From NCBI GenBank assembly GCA_023435725.1, contig JAEYRD010000199.1, forward strand, positions 1 to 29,628: a stretch of DNA of 29,628 bases, written 5' to 3'. A program made the translations under genes and the position numbers. The stretch's first letter is position 1, and every line of letters starts with the position of its first letter. Below the pieces are notes generated by a model that saw nothing but the letters and a program-made list of their open reading frames with translations, had not been told where the DNA came from and made no database searches. Positions 15,059-23,768 of this stretch are shown in pieces. Source of the DNA: Pseudomonadota bacterium (lineage in GTDB: Bacteria > Pseudomonadota > Alphaproteobacteria > Rhizobiales > Xanthobacteraceae).

Positions 15059-16141
15059 TCAGCGCTTGCTGGCGTGTCGCAGCGACCGTTCGCGCTCCAT
15101 CGGCGTCACCTGCTTGGGCAGGTTGCCCTGCGCGCAGGCCTCCGCCAGCCGCCGCCGCTCCTGCCAGGGCTCGACCACGTTCATCCAGAGCTCGCGCGTT
15201 CCCATGATGGAGATGGCGACACCGAACGGGATCACGAAATAGAGGATGCGGAACACCAGAAGCGTCGCCAGAAGCTGCTCGCGGCCGAATTCGGGCAGTG
15301 CGACCAGCATGGCGGCGTCGAACACGCCGATCGAACCGGGGGCGTGACTGGCGAAACCGATCAGCGTCGCCAGGATGAACACCACCGACAGTGACATGAA
15401 GTCGATCGGCGGATTGGCCGGCATCAGCAGGTACATCGCCGTGGCGCAGAAGCCGAGGTCGACCACGCCGATCAGGATCTGCACCAGGGTCAGCGGCGCC
15501 GAGGGCAGCACCACCTTCCAGCCCTTCTGGCCAAGCTCGCGGCGCTTCTCGCCCATGCACAGCCAGACCAGATAGGCACCGATCGAGGCGAGGCCGCCGA
15601 TCGCGATCAGCCGGTTGATCGACGAGGGGAGTTGATCCATGTAGGAGGCGGCATCGGGATGGATCGCCATGCCGATCGAGAGCACGAAGATGTTACCGAG
15701 CCAGAAGGTCAGGCCCGACAGGAAACAGATTTTGGCGACGTCGATCGCGTTCAGCCCGTAGTCCGAATAGATCCGGAAACGGATCGCGCCGCCGGTAAAG
15801 ACGGTGGCGCCGATGTTGTGGCCGATCGAATAGGACGTGAAGCTGGACAGCGCTGCGATGCGATAAGGTACGTGCTTCTTGCCAATCGTTCGCAGTGCGA
15901 AAAAGTCGTAGAAGGTCAGCGTACAGAACGCGAAGAACACGCAGATCGCCGCCAGGCCGATGCTGCCGCGGGGAATCTCGGTTAACGCGGTCAGGATGAC
16001 GCCGGTATCGATACCCTTGAGCGTTCGCACAAGCGTTGTGACCGCGAAGGCGATGATGAAGACGCTCGCGGCAATTCCGAGCCGTCGCCAGCCGATCCAT
16101 CTCTTGAAGCCGCGCTTCAGCGCGGGCAGCAGTCCGTGCAT
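15059..16141 (-). CDS. Flippase-type integral membrane protein (LPG synthase TM region family)
   Basis: 360 residues with roughly eight hydrophobic segments and no soluble catalytic domain. The pattern of YSIGHNIGATVFTGGAIRFR and the later FASHAPGSIGVFDAAML matches the transmembrane half of MprF and the related stand-alone YbhN/UPF0104 proteins, which are linked to lipid flipping or lipid-intermediate transport. The aminoacyl-transferase half of MprF is absent, so lysyl-phosphatidylglycerol synthesis is not expected from this gene alone. GGAGG precedes the ATG at 16141 by four bases. The exported SGNH hydrolase gene lies downstream on the same strand. A 7-bp dyad, CCGGCCA-N5-TGGCCGG (16171-16189), is just upstream. 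The family call is good; the substrate is unknown. Confidence 0.82.
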   Translation of the reverse strand: MHGLLPALKRGFKRWIGWRRLGIAASVFIIAFAVTTLVRTLKGIDTGVILTALTEIPRGSIGLAAICVFFAFCTLTFYDFFALRTIGKKHVPYRIAALSSFTSYSIGHNIGATVFTGGAIRFRIYSDYGLNAIDVAKICFLSGLTFWLGNIFVLSIGMAIHPDAASYMDQLPSSINRLIAIGGLASIGAYLVWLCMGEKRRELGQKGWKVVLPSAPLTLVQILIGVVDLGFCATAMYLLMPANPPIDFMSLSVVFILATLIGFASHAPGSIGVFDAAMLVALPEFGREQLLATLLVFRILYFVIPFGVAISIMGTRELWMNVVEPWQERRRLAEACAQGNLPKQVTPMERERSLRHASKR

Positions 16142-16570
16142 TCATCCTCCCGGCAGGGGGCAAAACCGATCCGGCCAGGCATTGGCCGGTCGGATACGAT
16201 CAGTGCCAAAAGTAAAGCGTCGATCGCTGGATATGATCAAGCTCATTTAAGGCAAAAACAGCGGCTTGTGCAGCCCTTGACAAGGATGGGTTCTGCGTCG
16301 AGCCGGCCAGTTTTGTCATACGCGGTTCACATCGGGGGCGCGTTAAGCATATGAGTCGTGAGATGGGCTCGGATCGCATGTCCGTATATTGACAAGATTT
16401 CATGTTCCGGCGCCGCCGGCATTGCTCCAGCGCAAGCGACGCGGGGCTTTTTTGGAACGGCGATGCCGCGCACTCGTTAGCGGTCCATCAGCAATCGAAC
16501 ATGGCGGAACACGCGGCTTTTCGTGCAAGCCGGTGCCGACGTGTTCCCGAAACCCGAGAGGATCGGAACG
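16142..16570. other. 429-bp divergent intergenic region
   Basis: Lies between the flippase-type gene (minus) and the DUF892 gene (plus). It holds the CCGGCCA-N5-TGGCCGG dyad at 16171-16189 near the flippase start and the EcfG-type promoter at 16454-16478. It also contains TTGACA-like words near 16268 and 16389 without good partners. Short open frames here have no convincing protein character. Confidence 0.55.
16454..16478 (+). promoter_or_regulatory. EcfG-type general stress promoter of the DUF892 gene
   Basis: GGAAC (16454-16458), 16 bases, then CGTT (16475-16478). This is the exact consensus GGAAC-N16/17-CGTT of the alphaproteobacterial PhyR-NepR-EcfG general stress response. The start codon lies 92 bases further on, leaving a leader of about 85 bases. 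Confidence 0.75.
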
Positions 16571-17077
16571 ATGGGACTGTTCACAAAAGACATCAAGACC
16601 ATGAACGACCTGTTCGTGCACCAGCTCCAGGACATCTATTATGCCGAGCAGCAGCTCACCAAGGCACTGCCGAAAATGGCAGATAAGGCCACCGATCCGC
16701 AGCTGAAGCAGGGCTTTTTGACGCACCTCGAGGAGACGAAACACCACGTCACGCGGCTCGAGGAAGTCCTCAGGATGCACGGCGTCGCCGCGAAGGCGGT
16801 CGATTGCCCGGCGATCGACGGCATCATCGAGGAAGCCGACGAGACCGCCGGGGAAATCGTCGACAAGGCGGTGCTCGACGCCGCGCTGATCAATGCGGCA
16901 CAGGCCGCGGAGCACTATGAGATCGTGCGCTACGGCAGCCTGATCGCCTGGGCCAAGCAGCTTGGCCGCAACGATTGTGCGACTGTGCTCGCCAAGACGC
17001 TCGAGGAAGAGAAGGCGACCGACAGGAAGCTGACGACACTCGCCGAGAGCAAGGTGAATTTGCGCGCTGCGAGCTGA
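16571..17077 (+). CDS. DUF892 (YciE/YciF-type) ferritin-like protein
   Basis: 168 residues, almost wholly helical. It opens with KDIKTMNDLFVHQLQDIYYAEQ, the first helix signature of the DUF892 family, whose members form a four-helix ferritin-like bundle with a di-iron-like site. Candidate ligands are the Glu of YYAEQQL, the Glu and His of LEETKHHV, and the Glu and His of AAEHYEI. Family members are induced by osmotic and other stress; the biochemical role is not established. The start at 16571 begins the family domain and has GAGAGG about nine bases upstream; the frame is open to 16523 but that extension is not family-like. The EcfG promoter upstream supports a general stress role. A large hairpin follows the gene. 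Confidence 0.88.
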   Translation: MGLFTKDIKTMNDLFVHQLQDIYYAEQQLTKALPKMADKATDPQLKQGFLTHLEETKHHVTRLEEVLRMHGVAAKAVDCPAIDGIIEEADETAGEIVDKAVLDAALINAAQAAEHYEIVRYGSLIAWAKQLGRNDCATVLAKTLEEEKATDRKLTTLAESKVNLRAAS

Positions 17078-17097
17078 GGCGAAACGTAGTGACGCGG

Positions 17098-17125
17098 GCG
17101 CCGCGCGGTCATCCGCGCGGCGCTT
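17098..17125 (+). terminator. Terminator-like hairpin after the DUF892 gene
   Basis: GCGCCGCGCGG (17098-17108) and CCGCGCGGCGC (17113-17123) pair perfectly over a TCAT loop. Only TT follows, so termination may be incomplete. It lies 20 bases after the stop codon. Confidence 0.6.
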
Positions 17126-17216
17126 GCATGTCGGCATTCATCATTCGGTCATTGTCGAAGCATGACAGCGGACCGAAGGCGTATGTTCCGCATGGGGCTG
17201 CAACCGAGATAGCAGC

Positions 17217-18635
17217 ATGCGAGTGAACACCATCAAGTATGAAACCTTCGACGAGGCGGCCCCAGTGCCGACTGCCGGCTCGCGTCTTGCAACCTCCCTC
17301 ACGCTCGCTGCGATGAGTCTCGGCTACGGCGTGGTGCAGCTCGACGTCACCATCGTCAACACCGCGCTCGAAGCGATGGGCAGGACGCTCGGCGGCGGCG
17401 TCGCCGAGCTGCAATGGGTCGTCAGCGCCTATACCATTGCGTTTGCCGCCTTCATCCTGACGGCCGGTGCGCTCGGCGACCGGATCGGCGCCAAGCGCGT
17501 CTTCATGGCGGGGTTCGCCATCTTCACCGCGGCCTCGCTCGCCTGTGCGGTGTCGCCGAATGCAATGGTGCTGATCGGCGCGCGGATGATCCAGGGACTG
17601 GGGGCGGCGATCCTGGTGCCGAACTCGCTGGCGCTGCTCAATCATGCCTTTGCAGATGCCCGCGCACGCGGCCGCGCCGTCGCGGTCTGGGCGGCCGGAG
17701 CGAGCCTTGCGCTCACCGCCGGCCCCTTCGTCGGCGGCGCGCTGATCACGCTGGTCGGCTGGCGCGCGATCTTTCTGGTCAATCTGCCCATTTGCCTGAT
17801 GGGCCTTTGGCTGAGCTGGCGCCATGCGGCCGAGACCACGCGCGCACCCTCGCGCGAACTGGACCTTCCCGGCCAACTCGCCGCGATCGGCGCGTTGGGT
17901 GCACTTGCCGGCGCGATCATCGAGGGTGGCGCGCTCGGCTGGCGGCATCCGCTCGTGCTCTCCGCCTTCGCGGCGGCGGCCGTCCTCGCCGTGTTGTTTG
18001 TCTGGCGCGAGAGCTGCGCTACGCAGCCGATGCTGCCCTTGTCGCTGTTCAGTCACCGGCTGTTTACCCTGACGACCATCGTCGGCTTGTTCGTGAACAT
18101 CGCCATCTACGGCCTGATCTTCGTGCTCAGTCTCTACTTCCAGAGGATCAACGGGCTGTCGGCGTGGTGGACCGGGCTCGCTTTCGTGCCGATGATGGGG
18201 GCGGTGCTGCCGGTCAACCTGCTGGCACCGCGCCTCGCCGAGCGCCTCGGCGCGTGCCCGACCATCGTCATCGGCGCCTGCGTGTCGGCGCTCGGCTGTC
18301 TCGGTCTGCTCCGGATCGAGGCCGGGACGAGCTATTGGGCGATGTGCGTGCAGTTGATCGCGATCAGCGGCGGACTTGGTCTCCTGGTGCCGCCGCTGAC
18401 CTCGACCTTGCTGGGCAGCGTCGAGAAGGCGCGCTCCGGCATCGCGGCGGGCATCCTGAATGCGACGCGGCAGACCGGCAGCGTGCTCGGCGTCGCGCTG
18501 TTCGGCTCGCTGGCGGCGTCGAACAGCGCATTCATGACGGGCCTTCACCAGTCGCTCATCGTATCGGCAGCCGTCCTGCTGCTCGCCGCCGGCGTGATCA
18601 GTCTTGGCGTAAAGGCACAAGGGCGCCCAATGTGA
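17217..18635 (+). CDS. MFS drug/metabolite exporter, DHA2 (EmrB/QacA)-like
   Basis: 472 residues, about 14 membrane segments. The first helix contains QLDVTIVNTAL (41-51), the DHA2 signature, and the loop 2-3 motif GALGDRIGAKRVF is at 84-96; the antiporter motif C region ALTAGPFVGGAL follows in helix 5. Members export drugs, dyes or small metabolites in exchange for protons across the inner membrane. No membrane-fusion or outer-membrane partner gene is adjacent, so it may work alone. The substrate is unknown. The ATG at 17217 has only a weak GAG upstream, but the N-terminus before the first helix is of normal length. It is on the same strand as the DUF892 gene, separated by the hairpin at 17098-17125. 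Confidence 0.87.
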   Translation: MRVNTIKYETFDEAAPVPTAGSRLATSLTLAAMSLGYGVVQLDVTIVNTALEAMGRTLGGGVAELQWVVSAYTIAFAAFILTAGALGDRIGAKRVFMAGFAIFTAASLACAVSPNAMVLIGARMIQGLGAAILVPNSLALLNHAFADARARGRAVAVWAAGASLALTAGPFVGGALITLVGWRAIFLVNLPICLMGLWLSWRHAAETTRAPSRELDLPGQLAAIGALGALAGAIIEGGALGWRHPLVLSAFAAAAVLAVLFVWRESCATQPMLPLSLFSHRLFTLTTIVGLFVNIAIYGLIFVLSLYFQRINGLSAWWTGLAFVPMMGAVLPVNLLAPRLAERLGACPTIVIGACVSALGCLGLLRIEAGTSYWAMCVQLIAISGGLGLLVPPLTSTLLGSVEKARSGIAAGILNATRQTGSVLGVALFGSLAASNSAFMTGLHQSLIVSAAVLLLAAGVISLGVKAQGRPM

Positions 18636-18739
18636 GCAGCAGCACACATTGTCTATTCACCATTGCGGTAACCGGCTCCTGATCGGTTACCGACTGTCCA
18701 CTTCTGCCGGTTCTAGTGCCTGTCCAACAGGGACCGGCA

Positions 18740-21139
18740 ATGTATCAAGTTCTTTATTGTCTGACGGACCAGCACGATTGGCGCCTGGTCGCACTTGGCG
18801 GCGCGGTGTGTCTGCTCGCCAGCGCGGCGGCGATCAGCCTGTTTCATCGGGCCCGCGCCGCGCGTGGAGGTTCTTGCGTAGCGTGGATCGCGCTGGATGC
18901 CGCCGTTGCCGGCTGCGGCATCTGGGCGACCCATTTCATCGCGATGCAGGCATACGGGCCGGGCGCTGGCGGCGCCTACAACATCCCCGTGACGGTCCTG
19001 TCGCTGATCTTTGCGATCGCTGTCACCTTCATCGGTCTCAGCATCTCGGTTTCGACGACGCGGCGGCCGCTGGTTGCGCTCGGTGGTGCCGTCGTCGGCG
19101 GCGGCGTGGCGGCCATGCATTACACCGGCATGATGGCGTTCGAGATTCCTGCCCATGTCGGCTGGGCAACCGGTACCGTGACGGTCTCGATCCTGCTCGG
19201 CCTCGTCTTCGGATCGTTAGCCCTCCTCGTCGCGGGAAGAGGCGACAGCCTGTCCAACGCGCTGGGCGGGACGGTCCTGTTGACTGTTGCCATCGTCTCA
19301 CACCATTTCACCGCGATGGGGGCGCTGGAGTTGACGCCCGATCCTGCGCTCGTGATCGGCGGTCTTTCGATTCCGCCGGCGTCGTTGTCCATCCTGACCG
19401 CCAGCGCGGCCGCTGCCATTCTCGTCATCGCGCTCGCTGCGGCTGTGCTCGACCGTCGCGCCAAGGGCGAACTCGGACGTCAGCAAATCGTGCTGGATAC
19501 CGCGCTCGAGAACATGTCGCAGGGCCTGTGCATGTTCGATGCCGACGGCAAGATTCTGCTTTTCAACGAGCGCTATGCCACGATGCTGCGCCGCTCGGAC
19601 ATGCAGCTCACCGGCCGCCTGCTGCTCGACGTGCTGAAAGAAGAGCAGGGCAAGGGCCAGTGGAACGGAGATCCCGTTGAATTCTTCGCGCGCATCGTCG
19701 CCGATGCGCGCGAGGGTCGCACCACGACCGACGTCGTCAACCGGCTCGGCCGCTCGATCCGGGTCGTCAACCAGCCGATGCAGGGCGGCGGCTGGGTTGC
19801 GACCTTCGAGGACATTACAGAGTGGCTGGAGGCGCAAGCCAAGATTTCGCACATGGCGCGCCACGATGCGCTGACCAATCTGCCGAACCGCGTGCTGTTC
19901 CACGAGCAGCTCGAACAGGGCCTGCGCCGGGCAAAGACAAATGACCAGCTCGCGGTGCTCTGTCTCGATCTCGATCATTTCAAGGACATCAACGACTCGC
20001 TGGGGCATCCGATCGGCGACGCGCTGCTGAAAGAAGTTGGCCGGCGACTTGCGACCTGTGTCGGACAGAACGACACCGTGGCGCGACTCGGCGGTGACGA
20101 GTTCGCCGTGGTTCAGATCGGCGGCTCCGAGGAAGCCGCCGCAACGGTGCTGGCCGGCCGTCTCGTCGAAGTGATCTCCGCGCCTTACGAAATCGACGGT
20201 CATCAGATCGTCATTGGCGTCTCGATCGGCATCTCGCTGTCGCCGCAGGACGGCGACAATCCCGACGAATTGCTGAAGAACGCCGACCTCGCGCTGTACC
20301 GCGCCAAGGCGGACGGCCGCGGCACCTACCGCTTCTTCGAGACCGGTATGGATGCCCGCGCACAGGCACGGCGCCTCCTGGAGATGGATTTGCGCGCAGC
20401 CCTGCAGCGGAGTGAATTCGCCGTCTACTACCAGCCGATCCGCGACGTCGCCAGCGATCGCGTCGTCGCCTTTGAAGCTTTGCTCCGCTGGAACCATCCG
20501 CAGCGCGGCCTCATCTCGCCCATCAACTTCATTCCGCTCGCCGAAGAGACCGGGCTTATCGTCCAGCTCGGCGAGCTTGTGCTGCGCAGCGCCTGCGCTG
20601 ACGCGGCGACCTGGCCGGACGATGTCGGTGTTGCCGTCAACCTGTCGCCGGTGCAGTTCAAGAGCCCGAACCTGATCGCATCCGTAACCGAGGCGCTGGC
20701 CGCCTCGGGGCTTGCTGCGGGCCGCCTCGAGCTCGAGATCACCGAATCCGTGCTGCTCCAGAACAGCGAGGCGACGCTGACGACGCTGCATGAGTTGCGC
20801 GCCATGGATGTGCGGATCTCGCTCGACGATTTCGGCACCGGCTATTCGTCACTGAGCTATCTGCGCAGCTTCCCCTTCGACAAGATCAAGATCGACCGTT
20901 CCTTTGTGTCGGAGCTTGGGACACGCGAGGATTCCGTGGCGATCATCCGCGCGGTGACGGGGTTGGGACGCAGCCTCGGCATCGTGACCACGGCGGAAGG
21001 CGTCGAGAACGATGAGCAGCTCGAGTTCTTGCGGCGCGAAGGCTGCACCCAGGCGCAGGGCTTTCTGTTCAGCAAGCCGAGGCCTGCGTCAGACGTGATG
21101 ATCATGCTGGAACGCCCAAGGCTGCGCGCGTCAGCGTGA
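18740..21139 (+). CDS. MHYT-PAS-GGDEF-EAL cyclic-di-GMP signalling protein
   Basis: 799 residues. The N-terminal membrane part (about 1-240, seven helices) is an MHYT sensor with the metal-binding-like motifs WATHFIAM (62-69), AMHYTGM (125-131) and SHHFTAM (187-193), thought to sense O2, CO or NO through copper. A PAS-like region (about 242-367) follows. The GGDEF motif is intact at 451-455, but the inhibitory RxxD site is GQND, so product feedback is probably absent. The EAL domain has EAL at 579-581 and intact NLSPVQF, ELEITES, DDFGTGYSS, KIDRSF and AEGVE motifs, so phosphodiesterase activity is likely. The ATG at 18740 has AGGGA six bases upstream and is preferred to a GTG at 18716. Net output (making or breaking cyclic di-GMP) cannot be told. 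Confidence 0.93.
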   Translation: MYQVLYCLTDQHDWRLVALGGAVCLLASAAAISLFHRARAARGGSCVAWIALDAAVAGCGIWATHFIAMQAYGPGAGGAYNIPVTVLSLIFAIAVTFIGLSISVSTTRRPLVALGGAVVGGGVAAMHYTGMMAFEIPAHVGWATGTVTVSILLGLVFGSLALLVAGRGDSLSNALGGTVLLTVAIVSHHFTAMGALELTPDPALVIGGLSIPPASLSILTASAAAAILVIALAAAVLDRRAKGELGRQQIVLDTALENMSQGLCMFDADGKILLFNERYATMLRRSDMQLTGRLLLDVLKEEQGKGQWNGDPVEFFARIVADAREGRTTTDVVNRLGRSIRVVNQPMQGGGWVATFEDITEWLEAQAKISHMARHDALTNLPNRVLFHEQLEQGLRRAKTNDQLAVLCLDLDHFKDINDSLGHPIGDALLKEVGRRLATCVGQNDTVARLGGDEFAVVQIGGSEEAAATVLAGRLVEVISAPYEIDGHQIVIGVSIGISLSPQDGDNPDELLKNADLALYRAKADGRGTYRFFETGMDARAQARRLLEMDLRAALQRSEFAVYYQPIRDVASDRVVAFEALLRWNHPQRGLISPINFIPLAEETGLIVQLGELVLRSACADAATWPDDVGVAVNLSPVQFKSPNLIASVTEALAASGLAAGRLELEITESVLLQNSEATLTTLHELRAMDVRISLDDFGTGYSSLSYLRSFPFDKIKIDRSFVSELGTREDSVAIIRAVTGLGRSLGIVTTAEGVENDEQLEFLRREGCTQAQGFLFSKPRPASDVMIMLERPRLRASA

Positions 21140-21143
21140 AGGC

Positions 21144-21578
21144 TTAGCCGCGGCGCAGTGCGAAATGCGCCCCGCAGAACGCCATCACGGCGCCGAGGCA
21201 CAGCGCTGCGAGCCCGGCGAGCACACCCGAGACGGTCGGAATCGGGCTCGGCGCCGAGGCCACCTGGCCCGCACCGGCAAGCAGGAGCACGCCGACCGCG
21301 ATCAGGAATTGCCGCATCCGTTGCGGGATCTGACCGGAGACGGCGCTCTGCATCAATGTCGCCGTGAAATATCCACCGGAGAAGCCGACGGTCGCGATCA
21401 GCCACCAGGCGATCGCCGCGCCCGCGGGTATGAACTCATGGGTGTCGGAGCGCCAGAGGCGGCCGAGGTCGAGCCCGTAACGCGCGCCCAGCATGTGCAC
21501 CGCGAGCGCGAGCAACACACCGGAGATCACGGCGGCGCCGAGAATCAGGCGGCGCGGAAAAAAGGTCGTCTCAGCCAT
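21144..21578 (-). CDS. Small four-TM membrane protein, hypothetical
   Basis: 144 residues with four hydrophobic helices: ILGAAVISGVLLALAV, IAWWLIATVGFSGGYF, FLIAVGVLLLAGAGQV, and VLAGLAALCLGAVMAFCG. Charged residues are few and lie between helices 1 and 2 and between 2 and 3. No family is recognised. The start at 21578 has GCGGGA close upstream; twelve more in-frame codons are open but not needed. Its stop codon lies only four bases from that of the convergent cyclic-di-GMP gene, and its start is within 70 bases of the divergent gene at 21644. Nothing indicates function. Confidence 0.65.
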   Translation of the reverse strand: MAETTFFPRRLILGAAVISGVLLALAVHMLGARYGLDLGRLWRSDTHEFIPAGAAIAWWLIATVGFSGGYFTATLMQSAVSGQIPQRMRQFLIAVGVLLLAGAGQVASAPSPIPTVSGVLAGLAALCLGAVMAFCGAHFALRRG

Positions 21579-21643
21579 GTCCCGCTTGTAGGATGGCCGA
21601 GGGCGATCGTGCAAGCGGATCGCGGACGGGATTGATTGTCGAG

Positions 21644-22231
21644 ATGCAGGTTTTGGGAGCTGAAGCCGCTTCGGCCAGGAGCTATGCCTACAAGGCGTCG
21701 CTGATCGGCTCGGCGCATCGCTTCGAGCTGAGGGAGGAGGGGCTTTCCTGGCACATCGCAGGCCGTTCCGGCCTGTGGCGCTACGATGAGATCTCGGCGA
21801 TCCGGCTGTCGTTCCGCCCCGTGTCGATGCAGCAGCACCGCTTTCGCGCCGATATCAGCCACACCAGCGGCGGGCGCATCGCCATTCTATCGACCAGCTG
21901 GCAGACCGCGGCGCTGATGGCGCCACAAGACAACGGTTTTCGCGAGTTCATCGTCGCGCTGCATGCACGGATGGCTCAGGCCGGTAGCCGCGCCCAATTG
22001 ACTGCGGGGCTTGGCCGCAAGACCTATGCGGCGGCGCTGGCGTTCCTGGCGGTGCTGACGGTGGCGATGGCGGGGCTATTGATCCGCGCGCTTTCGATCG
22101 GCGAATTTGCGGGCGCGCTGTTCATCATCGGCTTTGCCGCGCTGTTCGCCTGGCAGGTCGGCGGCTTCGTGCGGCGCAACCAGCCGCGGAGCTATACGCT
22201 CGACCGTCTGCCCGAGTCGCTGCTGCCCTAG
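21644..22231 (+). CDS. Membrane-anchored hypothetical protein
   Basis: 195 residues, not recognised. Residues 1-125 form a soluble beta-rich part (HRFELREEGLSWHIAGRSG and LWRYDEISAIRLSFRPV) resembling a PH-like fold, as in bacterial PH domains, followed by two adjacent membrane helices (about 130-150 and 155-172) and a short basic tail. The soluble part should face the cytoplasm. The start is uncertain: an ATG at 21593 adds 17 residues but would leave only 14 bp to the divergent gene and has its GG too close; a TTG at 21632 is also possible. I chose 21644. The PH-like reading is pattern-based only. The stop lies 8 bp from the convergent regulator gene. Confidence 0.62.
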   Translation: MQVLGAEAASARSYAYKASLIGSAHRFELREEGLSWHIAGRSGLWRYDEISAIRLSFRPVSMQQHRFRADISHTSGGRIAILSTSWQTAALMAPQDNGFREFIVALHARMAQAGSRAQLTAGLGRKTYAAALAFLAVLTVAMAGLLIRALSIGEFAGALFIIGFAALFAWQVGGFVRRNQPRSYTLDRLPESLLP

Positions 22232-22239
22232 ACGGATCA

Positions 22240-23583
22240 CTACTCCGTCGAGTCAAAATCCTCTTCCTTGGTGCCGAGCAGCGACACGATTGTGCGCAGA
22301 CCGGAATCGAGCTGCTCGAGCGAGGGCGGGGCGAGCGCCAGGCGCACGGCATTCGGCGCGTGGCCATGCGCGATCGCGAAGGTCGAGGACGGCGTCAATG
22401 CGATGCCGCGCCGGGCTGCTGCCGCGACGAAGGTCTGCGAGCGCCAGTGCGGTGGCAGCGTCAGCCAGAGATGATAGGAGCGCGGATCGGCGGCGAGCTG
22501 ATAGCCGGCCAGCAGCCTTGCCGCGGTCTGCTGGCGGCGCGCTGCGTCGACGCGTTTCAGCCGCGTCAGTTCGGCGACCGTGCCGTCGGCCATCAGCCGC
22601 TGTCCGGCCGCAAGCGCATGGCCCGAGGCGATCCAGCCGCCGGTGCGGACGGCGCTCATCACGCTCTCGCGCAGATGCGGCGGCGCGACGAGGATGCCGA
22701 GCGCAAGCCCTGGCGCCACCTTCTTGGACAGGCTGTCGATCACGATGCAGCGGTCCGGTCCGAGCGCCGCGAGCGGCGTGTCGTCGGCGAGGAAGCCGTA
22801 GACGGTGTCCTCGATGATGGTGAGGTCGAGCTTTTCGGCGACGCGCATGATGTCGGCACGCCGTGTCGCGTTCATGGTGACGCCGAGCGGATTCTGGATG
22901 ATGGGCTGGAGATACAGCGCCGACAGGTGGGCCTCGCGATGGGCTTTCTGGATGGCGTCGGGCCGTGCGCCGAACTCGTCCATCGGTATCGGGACCAGTG
23001 TCACGCCGAGCCGCGCGGCGATGCTCTTGACGTAAGGATAGGTGAGCGCCTCGACACCGCAGCGGCCGCCGGTGGGAACGAGCGCCGCGAGCGCGGCCGC
23101 GAGCGATTGCTTGCCGTTGGCGGTGAAGACGATCTGCTCCGCCTGCGGCGTGAAATCCTTGCGCGCGAGATAGGCGGCGGCCGCATTGCGCGCGTTCTTG
23201 GTGCCGGTGCTGGTCGAGACGCGCAGCGCGGATTCCAGTGCGTCGACGCGCTCGAGCCCCGCAAGGCTCTTGGCGATCATGGCCCATTGCTGCGGCAGCA
23301 GGGGGTAATTGACCTCGAAATCGATGCGCGCGTCGCGCGGCTCGCTCATCGTCTCGACTTCGCGCCTGATATCGCCGGAGATGAAGGTGCCGCGGCCGAC
23401 CTCGCCGACGACGAGGCCGCGGCGGAGCAGCTCCGTATAAACCCGGCTCGCGGTCGAGACCGCAATGCCACGGTCGTACGCAAAATTGCGCTGCGGCGGC
23501 AGCCGGTCGCCGGGCCTTAACGTGCCGTTAGAGATATCGGCGGCAATGGCATCGGCAAGCTTCACGTACTCGAACTTGGACAT
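22240..23583 (-). CDS. MocR/GntR-family regulator with aminotransferase domain
   Basis: 447 residues. The N-terminal 70 residues are a GntR winged helix (AADISNGTLRPGDRLPPQRN … GIAVSTASRVYTELLRRG), and the rest is a fold-type I aminotransferase domain with the PLP-binding Lys287 in SLSKKVAPGL, NPLG in the substrate region and IIEDTVYGF. Such MocR proteins use PLP or an amino-acid-PLP adduct as effector. The start at 23583 gives a normal N-terminus; the in-frame ATG at 23634 would translate through the direct-repeat operator candidate. The divergent gene at 23769 is a DUF1127 protein; as I recall, E. coli yjiR and yjiS are a comparable pair, which makes DUF1127 a likely target. The effector is unknown. 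Confidence 0.88.
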   Translation of the reverse strand: MSKFEYVKLADAIAADISNGTLRPGDRLPPQRNFAYDRGIAVSTASRVYTELLRRGLVVGEVGRGTFISGDIRREVETMSEPRDARIDFEVNYPLLPQQWAMIAKSLAGLERVDALESALRVSTSTGTKNARNAAAAYLARKDFTPQAEQIVFTANGKQSLAAALAALVPTGGRCGVEALTYPYVKSIAARLGVTLVPIPMDEFGARPDAIQKAHREAHLSALYLQPIIQNPLGVTMNATRRADIMRVAEKLDLTIIEDTVYGFLADDTPLAALGPDRCIVIDSLSKKVAPGLALGILVAPPHLRESVMSAVRTGGWIASGHALAAGQRLMADGTVAELTRLKRVDAARRQQTAARLLAGYQLAADPRSYHLWLTLPPHWRSQTFVAAAARRGIALTPSSTFAIAHGHAPNAVRLALAPPSLEQLDSGLRTIVSLLGTKEEDFDSTE

Positions 23584-23586
23584 TAT

Positions 23587-23648
23587 TGCACCGAGAGCAA
23601 TGTTTTCCTTGTACCGAGCAATGTACTGGAGCATTTAAGTTCCATCAA
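23587..23648 (-). promoter_or_regulatory. Promoter and direct-repeat operator of the MocR gene
   Basis: On the minus strand TTGATG (23648-23643), 17 bases, TACATT (23625-23620) form a plausible sigma-70 promoter. On the plus strand two similar words, TGCACCGAGAGCAATGT (23587-23603) and TGTACCGAGCAATGT (23610-23624), repeat; their CAATGT ends are 21 bp apart, two helical turns. The second copy covers the -10 box and the first lies in the leader. This fits autorepression by a dimeric MocR protein binding direct repeats. Confidence 0.55.
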
Positions 23649-23768
23649 GGTCCGCGATTGAGCCGAGGTGAGCGAGAGCAATCCGACGGCAAATGAGGTT
23701 CAGGCGCTTCCCGCGTCTGCGCCAACGGCATCGCTTCGCCGCGCGGGACGATAGGCCGGAGAAGAAAA

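Noticed and set aside
16200..16403. 67-residue frame on the minus strand in the 429-bp intergenic region
   Set aside because: No family character and no ribosome site; looks like chance.
17109..18647. 512-residue open frame opposite the DHA2 transporter
   Set aside because: Antisense shadow with very high Arg, Gln, Asp and His content and no family match.
19298..20791. 497-residue open frame opposite the GGDEF-EAL gene
   Set aside because: Antisense shadow of a gene whose catalytic motifs are all intact.
23584..23634. ATG at 23634 as start of the MocR-type gene
   Set aside because: It would place the direct-repeat and -10 region inside the coding sequence and add residues before a normal GntR N-terminus. 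Not excluded by the sequence alone.
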